64,000 nucleotides of DNA from Candidatus Eisenbacteria bacterium (GTDB lineage: Bacteria > Eisenbacteria > RBG-16-71-46 > JAFGJU01): the NCBI GenBank assembly GCA_026388185.1, contig JAPLKG010000011.1:62001-126000 (forward strand), in the 5' to 3' direction. Under the pieces are notes generated by a model. It was not told the DNA's origin, did not search any database, and worked only from the letters and a program-made list of their open reading frames with translations. Shown here in pieces: positions 60,254-64,000 of this stretch (its first letter is position 1; each line of letters begins with the position of its first letter). The translations under genes were made by a program, and so were the position numbers.

Positions 60254-60742
60254 GTGATAACGAACGGATCGGGAGATTGTCTAATGCGCACGCACAGCAG
60301 GGTTGTGACGTGCCTTTTCGTTGCAGTCACCTTCTTCGGGCTTTCTATGCCGAGCTTGGTCGGCGCCGAGCTTCAATTGCTTGACCACCACTCCGCGGAC
60401 CCCTGGGAGAATCTCTTGCCCCTGTCGAGCAGAAACTCTTTGCTGGATCCTTCGAAGCTCGACATCTCTCATCAGCTCGTATTTTCCTACGCTTCGGGAT
60501 CAACCAAACAAGGTGACACGAGCGGTCTGTTCCTGACCAGATTCCAGTACCCCTTGTCGAACCCGCTCAAGCTCGATCTTACGATAGGCAGCTCTCTGAC
60601 CCACTCGGGGCTTCAAGGGTTTCAGTCCAACGGGTTGTTCATACAGAACCTGTCTTTGCGCTATGCACCGAACGACGGGTTCCTCCTGTTCTTCATGTAC
60701 AATGGCGCCCCTTATAACCGATTCTACTTTCCCACTCGCTAG
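60254..60742 (+). CDS. Exported protein of unknown function (about 162 aa)
   Basis: The frame has a signal peptide: a short N-terminus, the hydrophobic segment VVTCLFVAVTFFGLSMPSL and a probable cleavage after VGA (residue 38). The mature part has alternating beta-type stretches (LKLDLTIGSS, LSLRYAPNDGFLLFFMY) and may be a small beta-barrel or envelope protein. I do not recognise the family. GTG 60254 lies seven bases after GGAGGAGGG (60238-60246), a very strong site, and is preferred; ATG 60284 with GGGAG upstream is the alternative and starts nearer the signal peptide. Confidence 0.7.
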   Translation: MITNGSGDCLMRTHSRVVTCLFVAVTFFGLSMPSLVGAELQLLDHHSADPWENLLPLSSRNSLLDPSKLDISHQLVFSYASGSTKQGDTSGLFLTRFQYPLSNPLKLDLTIGSSLTHSGLQGFQSNGLFIQNLSLRYAPNDGFLLFFMYNGAPYNRFYFPTR

Positions 60743-60773
60743 ACGTACCAGGGGGGAGTGTTCCTAGAGTGTG

Positions 60774-61865
60774 ATGTGGCCCACTAGAATTCCTGGAAAG
60801 AAAGACATACAAGCGCTTCGCAAGGCCTGCCGCGATAATCCTTACGACGCCCTCGCAGCGGTCGAGCTTGCAAGAACGCTCGAAGCCAACGGCGAGAGCG
60901 AAGAAGCCCTTTCCGTCATAAGACTGTTGATGAGCAACGGCAGGGCGGACGAAGACGCGTACCTGATTGCTGCGAGTCTGCTCAGGAACAGAGGGGAATT
61001 CGAGGAAGCCTTGCGGGTGCTCCGGAAGGCGCAAGAATCGTTTCCTTCTTCTGTGGCCGTCGGATATGGCCTCGGTCAAGTACTGGCGCAGATGGGGAGG
61101 ACTGAGGAGGCGATAGCAGAACAGAAGGCGGCAATCGAACTCGATCCCCGCAACGCGGAGGCTCATTTCAGGCTCGGCGTCACGTATGCCAACACCGAGA
61201 TGTTCGAGGATGCCCTGAGACAATACGAGAGCGCGATTGACCTCAATCCGCTACACGCAAGAGCGCACACAAACCTGGGATTCGTTCTTGATAAGCTGGG
61301 TTACCACGATGACGCCATAGCTGCCTTCAAGCGGGCCCTGGAGCTTGACCCCGAAAGCGCAGAAGGGCACTACAATCTGGGTGCCGTCTACGGAGACCAG
61401 GGCCTTTACAGAGAGGCGATAGCCGAGTTCAAGGCCGCTCTCGAGATCGATCCCAATTCGGCCGAAGCGCACTTCAACCTGGGTATTGCGTATCTTGACG
61501 GGGGAAGGCTGGACGAAGCGCTGCAGGAGTTCAAATGGTCATTTCAGCTAAACCCAAAGAACCCCAGGGCCTCCTACTACCTCGGCCAAGTTTACAGTCG
61601 CAAGGGAATCTACGACCTGGCGATCGACAACTTCAAGCGTTGCATCGTAGGTGATCCGAGAGACGCGCGTGCTCACTACTTCCTCGGTCTGGCCTACAAC
61701 AAGATAGACGCGATTGACGAAGCCATCGCCGCCTTTGAGATGGTCACGAAGCTCATGCCGCAAGACTGCAAGGCGTACTTCTATCTCGGCGTGGCTTATG
61801 ACAAGAAGCGCCTTCCTGCGAAGGCAAGGGAGGCCTACATGACCGCCGACAGGCTTCTCAAGTGA
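60774..61865 (+). CDS. TPR-repeat protein
   Basis: The 363-residue protein consists of about nine tetratricopeptide repeats with the usual pattern (AHFRLGVTYANTEMFEDALRQYE, AEGHYNLGAVYGDQGLYREAI). There is no signal peptide or membrane segment. Such proteins act as docking scaffolds; the partner is unknown. It follows the exported-protein gene by 31 bases and precedes the UbiA gene by 22, so it may be co-transcribed with both. It is not a recent duplicate of the larger TPR protein at 48556. Confidence 0.87.
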   Translation: MWPTRIPGKKDIQALRKACRDNPYDALAAVELARTLEANGESEEALSVIRLLMSNGRADEDAYLIAASLLRNRGEFEEALRVLRKAQESFPSSVAVGYGLGQVLAQMGRTEEAIAEQKAAIELDPRNAEAHFRLGVTYANTEMFEDALRQYESAIDLNPLHARAHTNLGFVLDKLGYHDDAIAAFKRALELDPESAEGHYNLGAVYGDQGLYREAIAEFKAALEIDPNSAEAHFNLGIAYLDGGRLDEALQEFKWSFQLNPKNPRASYYLGQVYSRKGIYDLAIDNFKRCIVGDPRDARAHYFLGLAYNKIDAIDEAIAAFEMVTKLMPQDCKAYFYLGVAYDKKRLPAKAREAYMTADRLLK

Positions 61866-61887
61866 TCGCCACCCCCAACCGTAGCTC

Positions 61888-62766
61888 ATGAACAGCTTCT
61901 CGGTCAGAAGAATAGCCGGCCTCTTCGCGGCGATGCGAATTCTCAATTCGTGCGCTGTATTCACGGCCACCTTCGTCGGCGGACTCCTTGCGGCCGGCGG
62001 CCGGATGGCCTCCGGTGCGCTCGGCGCAATTGCCCTTGCGGCAGCCTCCGTGGCCTTTCTCGCCGCATTCGGCTACGCGCTCAACGACTACTACGACGTG
62101 CGCGCCGACGAGGTAAACAGGCCATCGCGCCCAATACCGTCCGGGATGCTGTCACGAAAAGCCGTGCTTGTCGTGGCCATTCTCTGTGCGTTGGCGGGGG
62201 CTCTATTCGCTCTCGGACTTCGGCCCGCTGTTCAGCTTGCCCTGGCAGGGATGTGTGGGCTCGTGTGGCTCTATAGCGCTCGGATGAAGCGCTCGGGTCT
62301 CCCCGGCAATATCCTCGTGAGTCTGCTCGCAGGCTCTACGCTTGTGGCCGGCGGGTTATCGGTTGGACACTTGAAGCCCGTTTTGTTCCCCGCTGTTCTG
62401 GCATTTCTTTCCAATCTGCCGAGGGAGATACTGAAGGACGTGCAGGACGTCAAGGGGGACTCACTCGCGGGTGGCCGGAGTGTCGCGAGTGCCAGAGGAG
62501 AGAGATTCGCGCTCAAACTTGCTTCGGTGATCATGCTCGTTCTTGTAGTGGTGAGCTTTGTTCCCTACTGGCCCCGACTCTACAATCGGTACTATTTCAC
62601 CATTGTGCTACCGCTTGACGCTCTGCTGGTTTGGGAGGCGTTTTCAATGTGGGGTCTTCGGTCACCGCGCGATCCAATTGAAAAGCGCAGGATCGAGACG
62701 GTCGTTCGGGTCCTCAAATTTGCAATGCTGGCTGGCCTCACTGCAATCGGCGTTGGAAGCCTTTAG
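61888..62766 (+). CDS. UbiA-family prenyltransferase, digeranylgeranylglyceryl phosphate synthase-like
   Basis: A 292-residue, nine-helix UbiA protein. The first Asp-rich motif NDYYDVRADEVNRPSRP (66-82) and the second, REILKDVQDVKGD near residue 180, have the form seen in archaeal geranylgeranylglycerol-phosphate geranylgeranyltransferase, including the RPIPSG sequence. That enzyme attaches the second isoprenoid chain in archaeal-type ether lipids. Homologues are known in FCB-group bacteria. A menaquinone or heme prenyltransferase is less likely from these motifs. No GGGP synthase gene lies in the window, so a full pathway is not shown. Confidence 0.82.
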   Translation: MNSFSVRRIAGLFAAMRILNSCAVFTATFVGGLLAAGGRMASGALGAIALAAASVAFLAAFGYALNDYYDVRADEVNRPSRPIPSGMLSRKAVLVVAILCALAGALFALGLRPAVQLALAGMCGLVWLYSARMKRSGLPGNILVSLLAGSTLVAGGLSVGHLKPVLFPAVLAFLSNLPREILKDVQDVKGDSLAGGRSVASARGERFALKLASVIMLVLVVVSFVPYWPRLYNRYYFTIVLPLDALLVWEAFSMWGLRSPRDPIEKRRIETVVRVLKFAMLAGLTAIGVGSL

Positions 62767-62778
62767 TAGGAGGTAGTT

Positions 62779-63642
62779 TTGAACTGGTGGACGGCTTTGA
62801 TACTCGGAATCGTGCAGGGGTTTACCGAGCTATTGCCCGTAAGCAGCTCGGGGCATCTTGTGTTGTTTGAGAGGCTCCTCGGCGTGCGGCTCACGGACGC
62901 GTCATTTGAGATTACCGTTCACGTCGCAACGGCCGCGGCACTCTGTCTTGTTTTGAGACGTGAGATATGGCTCATGCTGCGGTCGATTCTGCCCGCTGGA
63001 ACGTCGCAGGTTGTGGATTCAAAGACCGGGGGCTTCCTTCCAGGGGGTTCTGTGGGCTCTCAGGTCGAGGGCTCACAGAATGAAAGACGAAGGGGGCGTT
63101 TGCTCATCCTGGCCGTCGTTATCGGGACCTTACCGGCTGTTCTGGTGGGTGCGGTGGCTTCAGACAAGATTGAAGCCGCGTTTCACGGGGCCACTTTGAC
63201 GGTTGCCATGCTTCCCTTGACAGGAGTTTTCCTGATCCTGACAAGATGGGCGCAAGATAGAGGCCGTGACGTGAGCAAGCTCCGCGCCCTCATCGTGGGG
63301 GTTGCTCAGGCAATCGCGATTCTGCCGGGGATCTCGCGCTCAGGCATGACTGTCGGTACCGGTCTTTTTCTTGGCGTTACAAAGGAACAGGCGGTCAAGT
63401 TCTCTTTTCTTCTCTCTATTCCTGCCATCGCTGGAGGCGCACTGCTCAAGCTGGCGAAGGGTTCCAGCGGCGTTCCAAGCGTGGGTGCGCAAAATCTCGC
63501 AATCGCATCGGTGGTTGCCTTCCTTTCGGCGCTCCTTGCGGCGAGAGTCTTGTTCGGCGTCGTAAGACGTGGAAAACTCGATTACTTCGGCTATTACTGC
63601 CTGGCGGTCGGCGTGCTCGGCCTTCTCTTTCTGGCCCGCTAG
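62779..63642 (+). CDS. uppP: Undecaprenyl-diphosphate phosphatase
   Basis: UppP (BacA) recycles undecaprenyl diphosphate to the monophosphate carrier at the outer face of the membrane. The 287-residue protein has about eight helices and the two catalytic motifs, GFTELLPVSSSGH (14-26; Glu17) and PGISRSGMT near residue 185. A loop of about 30 residues between helices 3 and 4 (LPAGTSQVVDSKTGG onward) is longer than usual. TTG 62779 follows AGGAGG by about five bases. It serves both the dcw cluster and the glycan locus. Confidence 0.95.
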   Translation: MNWWTALILGIVQGFTELLPVSSSGHLVLFERLLGVRLTDASFEITVHVATAAALCLVLRREIWLMLRSILPAGTSQVVDSKTGGFLPGGSVGSQVEGSQNERRRGRLLILAVVIGTLPAVLVGAVASDKIEAAFHGATLTVAMLPLTGVFLILTRWAQDRGRDVSKLRALIVGVAQAIAILPGISRSGMTVGTGLFLGVTKEQAVKFSFLLSIPAIAGGALLKLAKGSSGVPSVGAQNLAIASVVAFLSALLAARVLFGVVRRGKLDYFGYYCLAVGVLGLLFLAR

Positions 63643-63703
63643 TGCGCAGATTTCTGCGCGAATCCTCGCCTCGTGATTCTTGCGACGTTCGCTCACTTGG
63701 AAC

Positions 63704-63731
63704 TAATGTTTTTGTAACATTCCGCCGATAG
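63704..63731 (+). promoter_or_regulatory. Sigma-28 (FliA)-like promoter
   Basis: TAATGTTT (63704-63711) matches the sigma-28 -35 consensus TAAAGTTT in seven of eight positions, and GCCGATAG (63724-63731) matches the -10 consensus GCCGATAA in seven of eight. The spacer is 12 bases, against 11 in enterobacteria. The box lies directly before an FlgM-like gene, a usual sigma-28 target. The predicted start is only about 17 bases from the ATG, close to the ribosome-binding site, a point of doubt. Confidence 0.55.
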
Positions 63732-63753
63732 CAGAGTTAGGAGGCTGATCTCA

Positions 63754-63948
63754 ATGATTCCGAGCCACACATCCAGAGTCAAGCGCCTCCGAGACGGCGG
63801 TGACGGAATGATGCTTGACGAAAAACGTCTCAGAGCGATTCGAAGAAGAATCGCCGACGGCTACTACAACAGAAAAGAAGTGCGTCTTAGCATCGTCGAA
63901 CGCCTCGTGAACGATCTCTCGGACGATGGCGAGGAGATCGAACCCTAG
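63754..63948 (+). CDS. FlgM-like small protein (putative anti-sigma-28 factor)
   Basis: The 64-residue protein ends in a pattern of two helices, KRLRAIRRRIADGYYNRKEVRLSIVERLV when read in parts (LRAIRRRIADGYY, then EVRLSIVERLVNDL), that resembles the sigma-28-binding C-terminal half of FlgM. It is shorter than typical FlgM (about 95 residues) but short forms are common outside proteobacteria. AGGAGG (63739-63744) nine bases upstream supports ATG 63754. A sigma-28-like promoter precedes it. This suggests flagellar genes to the right of the window. Confidence 0.55.
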   Translation: MIPSHTSRVKRLRDGGDGMMLDEKRLRAIRRRIADGYYNRKEVRLSIVERLVNDLSDDGEEIEP

Positions 63949-63954
63949 AATCCC

Positions 63955-64000
63955 GTGAATCTGCCCCGGCCGCTCTTGCCCTACGCCCTCAATAAAGTCT
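63955..64000 (+). CDS. Possible start of a further gene, cut by the window edge
   Basis: GTG 63955 opens a frame (VNLPRPLLPYALNKV) that runs to the window end, six bases after the FlgM-like stop. No ribosome-binding site is clear, and the fragment is too short to identify. After flgM one would expect flgN or flgK, but the visible residues do not decide. Confidence 0.2.
   Translation, partial: MNLPRPLLPYALNKV

Overview
The window reads as chromosome from a Gram-negative-type bacterium of an uncultured lineage, most likely in or near the Fibrobacteres-Chlorobi-Bacteroidetes (FCB) superphylum (for example an Eisenbacteria- or WOR-3-like candidate phylum). The hints are a secreted beta-propeller with a FlgD-like/type IX-like C-terminal sorting domain, an MglA-type small GTPase with a very long tail, DUF2723 and YfhO membrane proteins, a lipid A-type acyltransferase, a meso-diaminopimelate-type MurE, and a UbiA protein of the kind that makes archaeal-type ether lipids. 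The assignment is an inference from gene content; no rRNA or tRNA gene was seen. Genes are densely packed, often with 1-4 base stop/start overlaps, and arginine codons AGG/AGA are frequent. No mobile element, CRISPR array or phage gene was found.

Layout. 1-430: the end of ychF and a DUF2007 gene. 426-5589: a riboflavin operon (promoter, FMN riboswitch, intrinsic terminator, ribD-ribE-ribBA-ribH) running into nusB and a phosphoesterase. 5602-30548: a 25 kb surface-glycan locus with cytoplasmic GT4 and GT2 glycosyltransferases, two polyprenyl-phosphate-sugar synthase-like GT2s, three GT-C-like membrane proteins (DUF2723, an unnamed family, YfhO), heptose kinase and nucleotidyltransferase genes, two methyltransferases, a flippase, a FemAB-like protein, an exported propeller, and a GT2 fused to a phosphoglycosyl transferase whose catalytic Asp-Glu pair is missing. 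30613-48495: a complete division and cell wall (dcw) cluster behind one strong promoter and an apparent MraZ operator: mraZ, a STAS-domain gene, rsmH, an ftsL-like gene, a PASTA-bearing ftsI, murE, murF, mraY, murD, ftsW, murG, murC, murB, ftsQ, ftsA, ftsZ.

48556-64000: a mixed housekeeping region with a TPR protein, a radical SAM protein, rpmB (minus strand), recG, a zinc-ribbon protein, a minus-strand acyltransferase/GT4 pair, small unknown genes, the MglA-like GTPase with a clear terminator, an exported protein, another TPR protein, a UbiA prenyltransferase, uppP, and at the right edge an FlgM-like small protein preceded by a sequence very like a sigma-28 (flagellar) promoter.

How the parts may fit: the glycan locus supplies activated sugars, cytoplasmic assembly, a flippase and polyprenyl-phosphate-dependent outer-face transferases. 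UppP recycles the undecaprenyl carrier that the glycan locus and the dcw cluster both need. The most unusual points are the pseudo-enzyme GT2-PGT fusion, the STAS protein that lacks its phosphorylation site inside the dcw operon, the 10-bp-phased MraZ boxes, the doubled C-terminal peptide of FtsZ, and the sigma-28/FlgM module.
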